From assembly GCF_003987475.1 (NCBI RefSeq), contig NZ_PIQH01000002.1, forward strand, positions 186,001 through 250,000: a DNA stretch of 64,000 nucleotides. Direction: 5' to 3'. Origin of the DNA: Idiomarina tyrosinivorans (lineage in GTDB: Bacteria; Pseudomonadota; Gammaproteobacteria; Enterobacterales; Alteromonadaceae). The notes under the pieces are model-generated. The model was not told the DNA's origin. It saw only the letters and a program-made list of their open reading frames with translations, and did no database searches. Numbering within the stretch: the first letter of the stretch is position 1; every line of letters begins with the position of its first letter. The translations under genes were made by a program, and so were the position numbers. Below, piece after piece: positions 7,940 through 16,534 of this stretch.

Positions 7940-10900
7940 TGTCTATATTAATGATAAGTACAAGAGTTCGGTTCGAATCGATGCGGTTGCTGATAATTTC
8001 GATGAGTTTTTAAACGCAGTTATCATTCATGGGACGTTGAAATCAACAATATCTACTGTAGCGCGCGAGATTCAAGGAAGTTCACAAAGAGCATTCACTG
8101 TTACGGGGCCTTACGGTTCGGGTAAGTCAACTCTTGCGGCTCTGATATCGGGTGCGGTAGGGCGTAATAGCAACCACAGACAATCTACTCTAGATAAATT
8201 TAAAAATGCAGACTCATTAAATGAAACTATTGAAAGAGCGTTTCCTTACAAAAATGGCTGGGGCGTTATAAAACATGTGTGCGGTTTAAATAACCCTGCA
8301 CACTCTATAGCAGAATCAGTTTGCAGTCAGTTGGACTGTGAGATTAGTCGTATCAACGCTCCTATGTCTGATACCGATTGTTTAAAGGCGATTAGTAATT
8401 CGATTCAAGAAGCCTTGAAGAACTTAGATGGAGTGGTCATTCTACTCGATGAACTCGGAAAGGCATTGGATTATCAGTCGAGTCATGATGGAGATTTGTA
8501 CTTCTTTCAAGAACTCGCTGACTTGGCACAAAAGTCCGAAAAGCCAGTTATCATCATTGGTTTTCTACACCAAGCATTTAATCAATATGCAAAAGGCAAA
8601 GCTGCACTTACTCAGCAAGAATGGGCAAAAGTTCAAGGTCGCTATCGCGATTTGAGCTATAACCCAACAGTGGATGAGTCTCTTATTCTGATAGCAGACT
8701 CTATAAGGGTCGAGCCTGAGGTAGAAAAACAGCTACTGAATAAATACACAGGGTTAGTTGACTCGATTTCGACTGAGTTACCGCCCGCAATATCTGCAAC
8801 TACTCCGTTGCTCAACGCTTTACCCATCGACCCACTAGTCAGCCTACTATTGGGGCCAATTTCTAGGCGGCGATTTTCACAAAATGAGCGGAGTATTTTT
8901 GGTTTTTTAGCTTCAAGTGAAAGGTATGGCTTCCGTTGGTTTCTGGAAAATGAATGGTCGCCGGACTCATTACACCTCTATGGGCCGGATCTTCTGTGGG
9001 ACTATTTAGAGACTAATTTAGGACATCTCATTAATAGCTCACCAGATGGAAAGGCTTGGCTCGAAGCAAACGATGCAATTTATAGAGCTGGAGCTAAAGA
9101 TGGAGAGCTGTACCGTAAACTCACTTCTCTGGTTGCTTTACTAACAGTTTTTGGTCAATCTTTCCACTTATATGCAACTCGCGAGCTGTTAGTTAAATAT
9201 TACGAAGGTTACGGCTTTGAAAGGCCAGAGGTTGAAGGCGTAATAGATGAACTAGAAAAATCGTCGGTTCTTATTTTTAGAAAAAAACATAATGCTCTAT
9301 TTGTTTTCCAAGGAAGTGACGTTGATGTAAATGAGCTTATTGCTAGCGAAGTTGAGTCGATTAAGGACGGGGTAAATTGGGCGAATGAATGCTACTCTGC
9401 AACTCACATACTAGCATCCTCACACTACCACAGAACTGGTGCCATGAGGTGGACAGAGACTACCTTTGTGGAGTACGCAGAAGCGATCTCACAGGTTGAT
9501 TCGAAAGAGCAACCGAAGGCAGGAGAGCCGTTTAGTACCTTTGTTCTAATCGGCGAGTCACTAAACCACAATGAATTGAAAAAGTTATCTAAGGAATACC
9601 CTTATTTACTATTAGGCTCTCCGAAGAGTACAAGTAAGCTAAAAGCATCAGCGATTGAGTCAATTGCTATTAATAACGTATTTAAACGAGAAGATAGGTT
9701 AGCGCACGACCACGTAGCAAAAAAGGAATTAAACAATCGCTTATCAGATGCTCGTCATCGCCTTTCCAACGAGCTTGAAGCGTTGTTTTCCAGTGCGAAA
9801 TGGTTTTATAAGGGAGAGTCGAAAGGCATTGCTCCGTTGTCACAGTTGGCCTCTCTAGCTGCTGACTCAATGTACAACCGCTCTCCTACAGTTATTAACG
9901 AACTGGTAAATCGTTCAAAGCCATCCGGTAACGCCAATTCAGCTACGAACAAGTTGATGCTCGCAATGCTGAATAGCGAGCATGAATCTGATCTTGGTTT
10001 TGATGAGAACACTTTCCCGCCGGAAAAAGGTGTTTATCTATCCGTATTGAAAAGCAAAGGTTGGCACCAGAAGACTCCGTGTGGGTATGCGTTCGTATCT
10101 GACTGGAGTCCTGAATTAAAAGCAGAATTCGAAGATGCTTATAGACTATGGGAAAGTGGCTTTAACTTTATCAAATCGGCAGACAAAATGGTTACTTTGT
10201 CAGAGCTTTATGAAATGTGGATGCGTCCGCCTTTCGGTTTGACAGCTGGCCTTTGCCGTATTTATGCCTTAGCTCTACTAAAATCTCTAGAGGGAAAGGT
10301 AGCTTTTTACGACAAGGATTCAACTCAAAGCTTTATATTCATACCTCAGCTCGATGAAGTTATTGTTGAGAAGTTACATAAGCATTCTCACGAGGTTGCA
10401 GTAAGGTATTTTGAGATTGATTCGATCCAAACCACCGTGGTTCGCAGCATTGCAACAGCTGCGGAGTTGCAGTCAAAGGAAGACTCGAACCTTCTAGAGC
10501 TAGCAAAGCATATTGTGAAGCTAATCCATACTTTGCCGCCTTGGGTGAAGAAAACCTCAGGCCATCTTTTTGACGGTGAAGAAAAGAGCGTCGAACTATC
10601 TAAAGAGGCTAAGGCCCTCCGAAATAGTGTGCTGAGAGCAAATGACCCATACAAGCTTGTGCTTGAAGATATTCCTGAAATTTTCAACATTCCCAAGAAG
10701 GGCCAGGGATCTGAAGAATCTATTGATGAATTGTCTGTACGCTTAAAGTCAGCAATAGACGAATTAACATCACAGCACACACTTCTGGTTGATGCATTTA
10801 AACAGATTGTCAGGCAAGAGCTGAGTGGAAACTTTGACCAGGAACTCGCTAAAAGAAGTGAGCGTGTAGCAAAGGCCGCCCATAGGCCGTCGATAAAGGA

Positions 10901-11315
10901 ATTCGCAAGTCGCTTGGCTGGATATATAAACAACAAAAACTCATTCGAATGGGTTGTATCAACAGCACTTGGAGCGGCTGAGCGGAGCTGGACTGATAAA
11001 CATATCAATAACGGGTTGCATGAAATTTATAACTTGTGTCGTCAGTTTAGGCGAGAGGAGACCTTCACAAAACTGACGTCGAAAACCTCAGCGAAACCTG
11101 TTGGACTAATTACAACTGATGAAACTGGTGCTTTGGTTGAGCTTGAGGGTCACATATCTAAGACTTCAGAAAACGCTCCTGAAATAGAGGGGCTTCTGAA
11201 ATCTTTGAGCAAGGAACTTACACCACTTTCTAACGATCTAAAAAGAGAGGTTTTAGTTAAGTTACTTAGTGAGCTTATGCATCCTGTCGAAGCTTTGGAG
11301 GGAACTAATGAGTGA
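7929..11315 (+). CDS. sspC: SspC, large P-loop ATPase of the phosphorothioation complex
   Basis: This 1128-aa protein has an N-terminal P-loop ATPase domain. Walker A is GPYGSGKST (residues 60-68) and Walker B is VVILLDELGKAL (169-180). A long, mainly helical C-terminal region has no other motif I can name. In SspABCD systems SspC supplies ATPase activity to the SspB/SspD sulfuration complex. The ATG at 7929 lies inside sspB and sspD starts inside its end, so synthesis of the three proteins should be coupled. Other large ATPases of dnd-type systems (DptF/DptH) are the main alternative, but DUF4007 upstream favours SspC. Confidence 0.8.
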   Translation: MSTSVYINDKYKSSVRIDAVADNFDEFLNAVIIHGTLKSTISTVAREIQGSSQRAFTVTGPYGSGKSTLAALISGAVGRNSNHRQSTLDKFKNADSLNETIERAFPYKNGWGVIKHVCGLNNPAHSIAESVCSQLDCEISRINAPMSDTDCLKAISNSIQEALKNLDGVVILLDELGKALDYQSSHDGDLYFFQELADLAQKSEKPVIIIGFLHQAFNQYAKGKAALTQQEWAKVQGRYRDLSYNPTVDESLILIADSIRVEPEVEKQLLNKYTGLVDSISTELPPAISATTPLLNALPIDPLVSLLLGPISRRRFSQNERSIFGFLASSERYGFRWFLENEWSPDSLHLYGPDLLWDYLETNLGHLINSSPDGKAWLEANDAIYRAGAKDGELYRKLTSLVALLTVFGQSFHLYATRELLVKYYEGYGFERPEVEGVIDELEKSSVLIFRKKHNALFVFQGSDVDVNELIASEVESIKDGVNWANECYSATHILASSHYHRTGAMRWTETTFVEYAEAISQVDSKEQPKAGEPFSTFVLIGESLNHNELKKLSKEYPYLLLGSPKSTSKLKASAIESIAINNVFKREDRLAHDHVAKKELNNRLSDARHRLSNELEALFSSAKWFYKGESKGIAPLSQLASLAADSMYNRSPTVINELVNRSKPSGNANSATNKLMLAMLNSEHESDLGFDENTFPPEKGVYLSVLKSKGWHQKTPCGYAFVSDWSPELKAEFEDAYRLWESGFNFIKSADKMVTLSELYEMWMRPPFGLTAGLCRIYALALLKSLEGKVAFYDKDSTQSFIFIPQLDEVIVEKLHKHSHEVAVRYFEIDSIQTTVVRSIATAAELQSKEDSNLLELAKHIVKLIHTLPPWVKKTSGHLFDGEEKSVELSKEAKALRNSVLRANDPYKLVLEDIPEIFNIPKKGQGSEESIDELSVRLKSAIDELTSQHTLLVDAFKQIVRQELSGNFDQELAKRSERVAKAAHRPSIKEFASRLAGYINNKNSFEWVVSTALGAAERSWTDKHINNGLHEIYNLCRQFRREETFTKLTSKTSAKPVGLITTDETGALVELEGHISKTSENAPEIEGLLKSLSKELTPLSNDLKREVLVKLLSELMHPVEALEGTNE

Positions 11316-12201
11316 AAAAATAAAACATGTTCTTGGGCTCTCAGGGGGAAAAGATAGCAGTGCTCTGGCTCTTTACATGAAAGAAACTCGCCCTGACTTA
11401 GATATCGACTATTTCTTTACTGACACCGGGTATGAACTTCCCGAAACTAATGATTTCATTGACAAGCTCGAGGAGCGTTTAGGATTTATTCACAGGCTGA
11501 ATGCTCGTTCACTAAATGACATAGATGGACGAGGGGAGCTAGACTTTAAATCATTGCTTAAGAAGCATCAGAATTTTCTTCCGTCTCAGCGAGATCGTTG
11601 GTGTACTGTTCAGCTTAAATTAAAACCTTTTGAGCAGTGGGCTGACAACTTCATCAAAGAAGGGTATCGCATTGTAAATTATGTTGGTATTCGAGCTGAT
11701 GAACCAAGCAGAACAGGGCTCTTAACTATTGATAAACCGATTACTACCGTTATGCCGTTTAGAGAGGACGGTATAGTAAAGTCGGATATTGAAAATATTC
11801 TCCAACGAAATGGATTAGACTTACCCGATTACTACAGTTGGCGCTCTCGTTCAGGTTGCTCGTTTTGCTTCTATCAAAAAAAGATAGAGTGGATCCGTTT
11901 GAAAGAAAATCACCCCGATCTGTTTGAGCAAGCGAAAGAATTTGAGAAAGGAGAGGATAATAACGTCACTGGTGAAAGATTTTACTGGATGGGAAAAGGT
12001 GAACCGTTAGAGACCCTCGAAGACCCTGAGAGACGTGCTCAGATTATTGAGAATCATGAAAAGAAAGTCGAACGATTCAAGAAGAAGAAAAGGCGGAACG
12101 CGCTTCTAGGTGATATCGAAGGGGTGTATGAGTCTAGCGATATTGATGAAATTTATGACGATGTCGAGGGCGGCGGCGCTTGTATAACTTGCTATAAATA
12201 G
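11308..12201 (+). CDS. sspD: SspD, PP-loop ATP pyrophosphatase (DndC/PAPS-reductase family)
   Basis: This 297-aa protein carries the PP-loop SGGKDS at residues 12-17, which adenylates the DNA backbone in DndC/SspD enzymes so that sulfur can be inserted. Cysteines at 99, 184, 187, 292 and 295 (RWCTV, SGCSFC, ACITC) are placed like iron-sulfur ligands of DndC-type proteins. The ATG at 11308 has GGAGGGAA upstream and overlaps sspC by 8 bases. It ends convergently with the cysteine desulfurase that would deliver sulfur. An ordinary sulfate-assimilation PAPS reductase is excluded by the neighbours. Confidence 0.85.
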   Translation: MSEKIKHVLGLSGGKDSSALALYMKETRPDLDIDYFFTDTGYELPETNDFIDKLEERLGFIHRLNARSLNDIDGRGELDFKSLLKKHQNFLPSQRDRWCTVQLKLKPFEQWADNFIKEGYRIVNYVGIRADEPSRTGLLTIDKPITTVMPFREDGIVKSDIENILQRNGLDLPDYYSWRSRSGCSFCFYQKKIEWIRLKENHPDLFEQAKEFEKGEDNNVTGERFYWMGKGEPLETLEDPERRAQIIENHEKKVERFKKKKRRNALLGDIEGVYESSDIDEIYDDVEGGGACITCYK

Positions 12202-12242
12202 TCGTTCTAATAAGCATTACACAAGAGCACTATTAGGTCTTT

Positions 12243-13367
12243 TCAGCATTTCGTATACTTGGCTATTTCATTTAGTAATGCTTGTATATCTTCAGCCGTA
12301 TTTATATGGCTGAAGCTGATTCTTAGCGTTTTAGATGCCTCGTCCCTATTAAAATGTAGTGATGTTAGAACGTGTGAAGGTTCGATTGAGCCTGCTGAAC
12401 ATGCTGAACCTTGTGATAGCGCTAACGATTGATGGCTTCCACGGAGCAGCCCCTCTATATTACTGCATGGTAACGTAAGGCTAATACAAGATGGTAAAAC
12501 CTCTTCCCCACCGTTCACTCTGTATTTTACTCCAAGTTTTTGAAGCCCGATGAGCAGTTGCTGTTTTAGCTCCATATTTTGCTGTAACGAATAGTAATTG
12601 CTGAATACACCAATAGCTGTGCCAAAAGCAGCAATTAATGGTGTTGGTAAAGTACCGCCTCTCACACCAAACTCTTGACCTGCTCCATGTATGATAGGAC
12701 TAATATCTAAACCCTTGAGGTCTCTTATATAGGCAGCACCCACGCCTTTAGGTCCACCTATCTTGTGAGCAGATAGGGACATAAAGTCTACGTTGAGGTC
12801 GTCGACATCTGTTTCAATTTTCATATAACTTTGAGCTGCATCAGTATGTAAAGGGACCCTTGCTGTCGTGCAAATGTACCCAATTTCGCTAATAGGGTTG
12901 ATTGTGCCTAGCTCATTATTTACATGCATTAGCGACACTAGGACGGTATTTTCTCTTAAAGCATTTTTTACCTGTTCTGGCTTAATTTCACCCCTAAAGT
13001 TAGGTCTCAGGTATGTAACTTCACAGCCTAATGATTCAAGATAATTGCTTATCGATAATACACACTTGTGCTCTAGTACAGAGGTTATTAAATGCGGTTT
13101 CTTACCCTTTAAAAGTAAAGGTAAAACCACCCCCTTAATTATTAGATTATTAGTTTCAGTTGCGCCGCTAGTAAAAATAATTTCGCTCGCGAAGGCTCCT
13201 ATCGACTCCGCTAGCGCCTCCCGCGTATCCTCAATCAACTCCTTTCCCTGCTCTCCAAGCATGTGAGAAGCGGAAGGATTTGCGAAATGAGCCTGCATCG
13301 TTAACCGAAGCTCTTCGCTTACCTCTGGGAGCATTGGATACGATGCCAAACTATCAAAGTAAATCAT
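12243..13367 (-). CDS. sspA: SspA/DndA/IscS-type cysteine desulfurase
   Basis: This 374-aa PLP enzyme takes sulfur from L-cysteine as a protein persulfide. The cofactor lysine is Lys202 in SAHKIGGPKG, with His/Asp contacts in LHTDAAQS (174-180). The catalytic Cys323 lies in SQGSACSAGS. The length fits the NifS/IscS class. It is transcribed towards sspD from the opposite strand with a 41-base gap, and no iscU or other iron-sulfur assembly gene is nearby. The sulfur therefore most likely goes to SspD and the DNA backbone. A housekeeping IscS role is unlikely inside an island. Confidence 0.85.
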   Translation of the reverse strand: MIYFDSLASYPMLPEVSEELRLTMQAHFANPSASHMLGEQGKELIEDTREALAESIGAFASEIIFTSGATETNNLIIKGVVLPLLLKGKKPHLITSVLEHKCVLSISNYLESLGCEVTYLRPNFRGEIKPEQVKNALRENTVLVSLMHVNNELGTINPISEIGYICTTARVPLHTDAAQSYMKIETDVDDLNVDFMSLSAHKIGGPKGVGAAYIRDLKGLDISPIIHGAGQEFGVRGGTLPTPLIAAFGTAIGVFSNYYSLQQNMELKQQLLIGLQKLGVKYRVNGGEEVLPSCISLTLPCSNIEGLLRGSHQSLALSQGSACSAGSIEPSHVLTSLHFNRDEASKTLRISFSHINTAEDIQALLNEIAKYTKC

Positions 13368-13403
13368 CAGGTTTTTCCTCGCCCCAACTTTAGTAACGAA
13401 ACG

Positions 13404-13607
13404 CTACTCATCAGTTACCTCGAGCAACTGACCAACATCACACTCCAGATACCTACAAAGCGTCTCCAGCGTATCGAAGTCAATTCGTGACGTTGTTTCA
13501 TGATATAGGCGGGTCAGAGTACTGCGGTTAATTCCCGTATCTCTGACTACATCCGCTATCTTCAATTTCCGCGCCCCTAAAAGTTCCGCAAAGTTGCATT
13601 TTATCAT
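13404..13607 (-). CDS. Small Xre-family repressor-like protein
   Basis: This 67-aa protein is almost entirely one helix-turn-helix domain (KIADVVRDTGINRSTLTRLY, then LETLCRYLECDVGQLLEV), the YozG/HTH-26 type of minimal regulator. It lies 36 bases upstream of the desulfurase gene on the same strand and divergent from the excisionase-like gene. It could control sspA, the int module, or both. The intergenic region contains an imperfect inverted repeat that could be its operator. Confidence 0.75.
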   Translation of the reverse strand: MIKCNFAELLGARKLKIADVVRDTGINRSTLTRLYHETTSRIDFDTLETLCRYLECDVGQLLEVTDE

Positions 13608-13630
13608 TTTGGCGACCCATTTTAATTCTC

Positions 13631-13703
13631 TAGAGACTCAAAAATGCTTGACAAGTTTTAAATAGGCATATAGTGTGTCTTTAGAGCATCATTTTTGCTC
13701 TCT
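13631..13703. promoter_or_regulatory. Divergent promoter region with inverted AGAGA...AAAAATG motif
   Basis: AGAGACTCAAAAATGC (13631-13646) and the inverse-oriented GCATCATTTTTGCTCTCT (13686-13703) form an imperfect inverted repeat flanking a consensus -35 TTGACA (13648-13653, plus strand). The same bases read TTGTCA on the minus strand, so rightward (xis-int) and leftward (xre-sspA) promoters may share this site. The plus-strand -10 is unclear (TATAGT at 13669 or TAGTGT at 13671). Repressor binding here would control both directions. Confidence 0.4.
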
Positions 13704-13723
13704 CAAGATACTAGGAGAATAGC

Positions 13724-13957
13724 ATGAATAGAACATACCTTACCACTGAAGAATTATCTGAGCGCATCAAATATGACCCTAGAACAATTAGGGAGCAGTT
13801 TAAAGACTCGGTCTTGTTGGAGGGGATTCATTACATTCGTCCTTTCGGAGGGCGCAAGCTTCTTTTTATTTGGGAAACTATTCAGAACGACATGATGAGC
13901 GGCTCTGATGACTCATTATCGATCCCAATGGCGCGAGGAGGTGTCGCTCATGGCTAG
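13724..13957 (+). CDS. Excisionase-like small DNA-binding protein
   Basis: This 77-aa protein contains a winged-helix/AlpA-like stretch (YLTTEELSERIKYDPRTIRE, then HYIRPFGGRKLLFIW) that resembles recombination directionality factors and MerR-type excisionases. Its stop overlaps the integrase start by 8 bases, and AGGAG precedes its ATG. The partnership with the integrase points to excision control. It could also regulate int transcription. Confidence 0.7.
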   Translation: MNRTYLTTEELSERIKYDPRTIREQFKDSVLLEGIHYIRPFGGRKLLFIWETIQNDMMSGSDDSLSIPMARGGVAHG

Positions 13958-15110
13958 AATATACGCTCGTAAGGAGAATAACCGTTTGGTTATTGATTTT
14001 AGTTATCGTGGCAAACGGTGTCGTGAACAAACCTCTCTTGAGGACACGCGAGAAAACCGGAAACGAGTACAGAAGTTACTCGATCGGATTGAAGCGGAAA
14101 TCACTCTCGGCACCTTTGATTATGGTAAGCACTTCCCCGGCAGCGCCAAGGCGCAGCAGTTTAAGGAGATGCAGGTGCGTAGTCAGTACCTTGATACGCC
14201 CTTGTTCAGCGACTTTGCCAATACGTGGTTTGCTGAAATGCGTATTCAGTGGCGAACATCACACGCTGATACGGTACGAAATACGGTGGATAAGTATCTC
14301 GTACCGGCCTTTGGAGAAAGGGAAGTTGGCCGCATCACCAAAGCGGAAGTACTTGAGTTTCGGGCCTCACTCGCCAAAGTTACGTCCCGAAGCAAAAAGT
14401 CGTTATCTCCGTCGCGGATAAACCACATCATGACGCCTTTGCGCATGATTTTGAATGAAGCAGCCAACCGCTACAATTTTAGCTCACCTTACCAGGGAAT
14501 TAAATCGCTTAAGGTGCCGCGCACGGATGTTGAGCCATTCACCATTGATGAGGTTCGCCTCATTACTGAAAAGGTCCGTCCCGACTTTCGGGACTACTAC
14601 ACCGTTCGATTCTTTACCGGCATGCGGACAGCAGAAATCGATGGTCTCCAGTGGGATGCAGTGGATTTCGATCGCCGGCAAATCATGGTACGCAGCACCA
14701 TCGTTAACGGCGAAATCCAAAGTACCAAAAACGATGGGTCGTTCCGCGCCATCGATATGAGCGAGTTGGTCTTCGATGCGTTGAAACATCAGTACGAAGC
14801 AACAGGTGACCAACAGTACGTATTTTGTGCGCGCAACGGCTCGCCGTTGTCGCATAACAACGTCACCAAACGTGTCTGGTATCCGCTGCTTCGGCACCTC
14901 GGACTGCGTAAACGCCGTCCATATCAAACGCGTCACACCGCTGCCACTCTGTGGCTGGCAGCGGGGGAGAGCCCTGAGTGGATTGCCCGGCAGATGGGGC
15001 ACTCAACGACCGAAATGTTGTTTCGGGTCTACTCGCGTTATGTCCCTAACTTGACCCGTCAGGACGGCTCTGCTTTCGAACGTCTTCTAGCTCAACATTT
15101 CTCTGCATAA
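13950..15110 (+). CDS. int: Tyrosine-family integrase
   Basis: This 386-aa phage-type integrase has an N-terminal arm-binding domain (MARIYARKENNRLVIDFSYR, DUF3596-like), a core-binding region at about 80-190 and a catalytic domain. Active-site residues are Arg226 (TGMRTAE), Arg328 in PYQTRHTAAT, where Tyr325 replaces the first histidine as in many relatives, His351 (MGHST) and Tyr361 (RVYSRYV). It looks intact. Unusually, it lies about 12 kb from either attachment repeat rather than beside one. It may belong to an older or nested element, or the island was assembled around it. Confidence 0.9.
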   Translation: MARIYARKENNRLVIDFSYRGKRCREQTSLEDTRENRKRVQKLLDRIEAEITLGTFDYGKHFPGSAKAQQFKEMQVRSQYLDTPLFSDFANTWFAEMRIQWRTSHADTVRNTVDKYLVPAFGEREVGRITKAEVLEFRASLAKVTSRSKKSLSPSRINHIMTPLRMILNEAANRYNFSSPYQGIKSLKVPRTDVEPFTIDEVRLITEKVRPDFRDYYTVRFFTGMRTAEIDGLQWDAVDFDRRQIMVRSTIVNGEIQSTKNDGSFRAIDMSELVFDALKHQYEATGDQQYVFCARNGSPLSHNNVTKRVWYPLLRHLGLRKRRPYQTRHTAATLWLAAGESPEWIARQMGHSTTEMLFRVYSRYVPNLTRQDGSAFERLLAQHFSA

Positions 15111-15121
15111 GGAGGGCTATT

Positions 15122-15436
15122 ATGCCTCAATCAACACAAGACATTCTTTATCATTTGCGTGTTATTCAGCACGAGCGCCGCGAGTTCGTCGGCCTGCTTG
15201 CACGAAATCTTTGTAATGAACTTCGCATTAAAAACGGCCGAGAGCTGGTTCCCTATATTGGTTTTGGTTACGAGCAATCGAATCTTGAGGCTATAGAAAC
15301 CTGGGTCTATCAGATGTGCACAGATATGAAACTGCCATTTCATTCATCGCAACAGGAAATGCTGACCTGTATTTTGGCGGATGTCATTGGTTGCATTTGC
15401 GAACAAGAAAATTTGAATATTTTCTGTCGTGATTGA
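15122..15436 (+). CDS. Hypothetical protein downstream of integrase (104 aa)
   Basis: A strong AAGGAGG site precedes the ATG, 11 bases after the integrase stop, so it is probably cotranscribed with int. The 104-aa product is helical, with three cysteines in its C-terminal half (MCTDM, LTCIL, GCICEQ). No family is recognised. Its 3' end overlaps the next gene by 8 bases if that gene uses its GTG start. Confidence 0.65.
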   Translation: MPQSTQDILYHLRVIQHERREFVGLLARNLCNELRIKNGRELVPYIGFGYEQSNLEAIETWVYQMCTDMKLPFHSSQQEMLTCILADVIGCICEQENLNIFCRD

Positions 15437-15809
15437 GTCGATTGACGGTGACATGACCGAGTCTGAGACAGCGTCCGGACGCTGTCAGGAAAAGCAGTCG
15501 GATATGCTCAGTGTTGCCGAGGCAGCGGTAATGCTGGGAGTAACTGAACGAACCGTTGCTCGGTTGATAGTGAGAAAAACACTGACGTCTCGAAAGGTTA
15601 AGGGGCGTCGTCTTATCGTTAGCCAGTCGCTGAGAAACTACCTCAATCAGAAATCTAGCAAGGCAGGGACGCTTTTATCGATTGAGAACCGACTTGCTAA
15701 CCTTGAGCGACTTTTACTCGGAGCAATTGAGCTTTATCAGCCTAATGCATTACAAGATCTTGGCCGCAAGCGTGAACTACTGATACGTGAACACAAGCCA
15801 AGTGATTGA
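15429..15809 (+). CDS. Helix-turn-helix (excisionase-type) DNA-binding protein
   Basis: The 126-aa product contains an AlpA/excisionase-type helix-turn-helix (MLSVAEAAVMLGVTERTVAR, about residues 26-45) followed by a basic wing (SRKVKGRRLIVSQS). A helical tail of about 50 residues probably serves dimerisation. The start is uncertain: GTG 15429 overlaps the previous gene, and ATG 15453 in the same frame is an alternative; neither has a good ribosome site. It is likely a second small regulator of the mobile module. Confidence 0.65.
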   Translation: MIESIDGDMTESETASGRCQEKQSDMLSVAEAAVMLGVTERTVARLIVRKTLTSRKVKGRRLIVSQSLRNYLNQKSSKAGTLLSIENRLANLERLLLGAIELYQPNALQDLGRKRELLIREHKPSD

Positions 15810-15847
15810 TAGGTATGTCGAAAATAGACCTGTCTTGGAGAAACGTG

Positions 15848-15967
15848 ATGAACAAGAATTATATTAGCTGCACGCAGAGCTTCGCTTATAAACGCAGTGA
15901 AAAAGAGTTGGATAATGACATGACCGCTAATAGCAACCCACTAAAAGCGAGGATTAAAAATGGATAA
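15848..15967 (+). CDS. Small leader-type ORF coupled to LytTR gene (39 aa)
   Basis: ATG 15848 follows TTGGAGAAACGTG, a good ribosome site. Its 39 codons end in TAA at 15965-15967, overlapping the LytTR start at 15960. The peptide is basic and polar, with no recognised family (starts MNKNYISCTQSF). Because the overlapped LytTR start has no strong ribosome site of its own, translation of this small frame probably feeds the regulator. Confidence 0.5.
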   Translation: MNKNYISCTQSFAYKRSEKELDNDMTANSNPLKARIKNG

Positions 15968-16298
15968 ACTAGCCGTCCGCAATATTGGGACAATCAGCTT
16001 CATTACCACTGACGATATTAGCTATGTCGAAGGAGCCGGAAATTACTGTCAAATTTATACTAAAGACGGAAAAAGATTTATGCCACGAATCACTGTAAAA
16101 GCGCTCAGCGCTCGTTTATCGGAGAACTTTATTCGAGTTGCACACAGCTACATTATCAATACCGACTGTCTGCTGGAGCTTAATAGTGAACTGGGGCGTT
16201 ATAGTATTGCTCGACTTTCATGTGGCAAGGAATTGCGCATATCCCCCCGACGCTATAGACAATCGCTTGAACGCTATTTAGCGGAAGTCCTTATTTGA
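15960..16298 (+). CDS. Stand-alone LytTR DNA-binding protein
   Basis: This 112-aa protein is one LytTR domain with no receiver (ISYVEGAGNYCQIYTKDGKR at ~21-40, then FIRVAHSYIINTDCL and ISPRRYRQSL). LytTR domains bind direct repeats upstream of target promoters. Normally they are fused to response-regulator receivers and paired with a histidine kinase, and neither is nearby. Orphan LytTR proteins often control competence or other inducible traits. Its position after the integrase operon suggests control of island functions. The target is unknown. Confidence 0.82.
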   Translation: MDKLAVRNIGTISFITTDDISYVEGAGNYCQIYTKDGKRFMPRITVKALSARLSENFIRVAHSYIINTDCLLELNSELGRYSIARLSCGKELRISPRRYRQSLERYLAEVLI

Positions 16299-16320
16299 CA
16301 AACTGAAAGACCATAAAACG

Positions 16321-16345
16321 GGAGCCTGAACGGCTCCTTCGATTT
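16321..16345 (+). terminator. Probable terminator after the LytTR gene
   Basis: The 6-bp stem GGAGCC/GGCTCC with loop TGAAC (16321-16337) is followed by TTCGATTTT, a short and imperfect T-rich tract, 23 bases after the LytTR stop. Confidence 0.55.
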
Positions 16346-16398
16346 TCACTAATCAACTTTGTGGTTATTTTACTGGAGTGTGCGACCACTATTACGTC

Positions 16399-16479
16399 AT
16401 GCCCGCAAAGGCGAAACGCCGCCACCAGCAACTGGAAGAAAAACTCGATGCGAGTAAAGCCAAGCCAGTCAAAAAATAA
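16399..16479 (+). CDS. Very small lysine-rich ORF, possibly a gene fragment
   Basis: The 26-codon frame (starts MPAKAKRRHQQ, ends KPVKK) is basic and could extend upstream to a GTG at 16378. It has the composition of a protein tail rather than a whole protein. It may be the remnant of a broken gene. There is no clear ribosome site, and I do not recognise it. Confidence 0.25.
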   Translation: MPAKAKRRHQQLEEKLDASKAKPVKK

Positions 16480-16488
16480 TCCTCTAGT

Positions 16489-16517
16489 CCTATGTGACGC
16501 GTTATGCGTTACATAGG
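16489..16517. repeat. 12-bp inverted repeat, hairpin
   Basis: CCTATGTGACGC (16489-16500) and GCGTTACATAGG (16506-16517) pair over 12 bases with one G-T wobble around the loop GTTAT. It lies 18 bases past the 3' end of the minus-strand membrane-protein gene, and a T-rich tract follows on that strand, so termination of that gene is the simplest reading. The arms do not match integron attC core sequences. Confidence 0.6.
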
Positions 16518-16534
16518 TTAGTGGCATTGGAAGG

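Noticed and set aside
10388-11008. 206-codon frame opposite sspC
   Set aside because: It is serine-rich and lies entirely antisense to sspC, a shadow of real codons.
7929-12201. BREX type with PAPS-reductase-like protein
   Set aside because: No pglZ-type phosphatase or other BREX core gene is present; DUF4007 with the desulfurase fits SspABCD better.
16489-16517. Integron attC site
   Set aside because: The hairpin lacks the RYYYAAC and GTTRRRY core boxes and there is no integron integrase.
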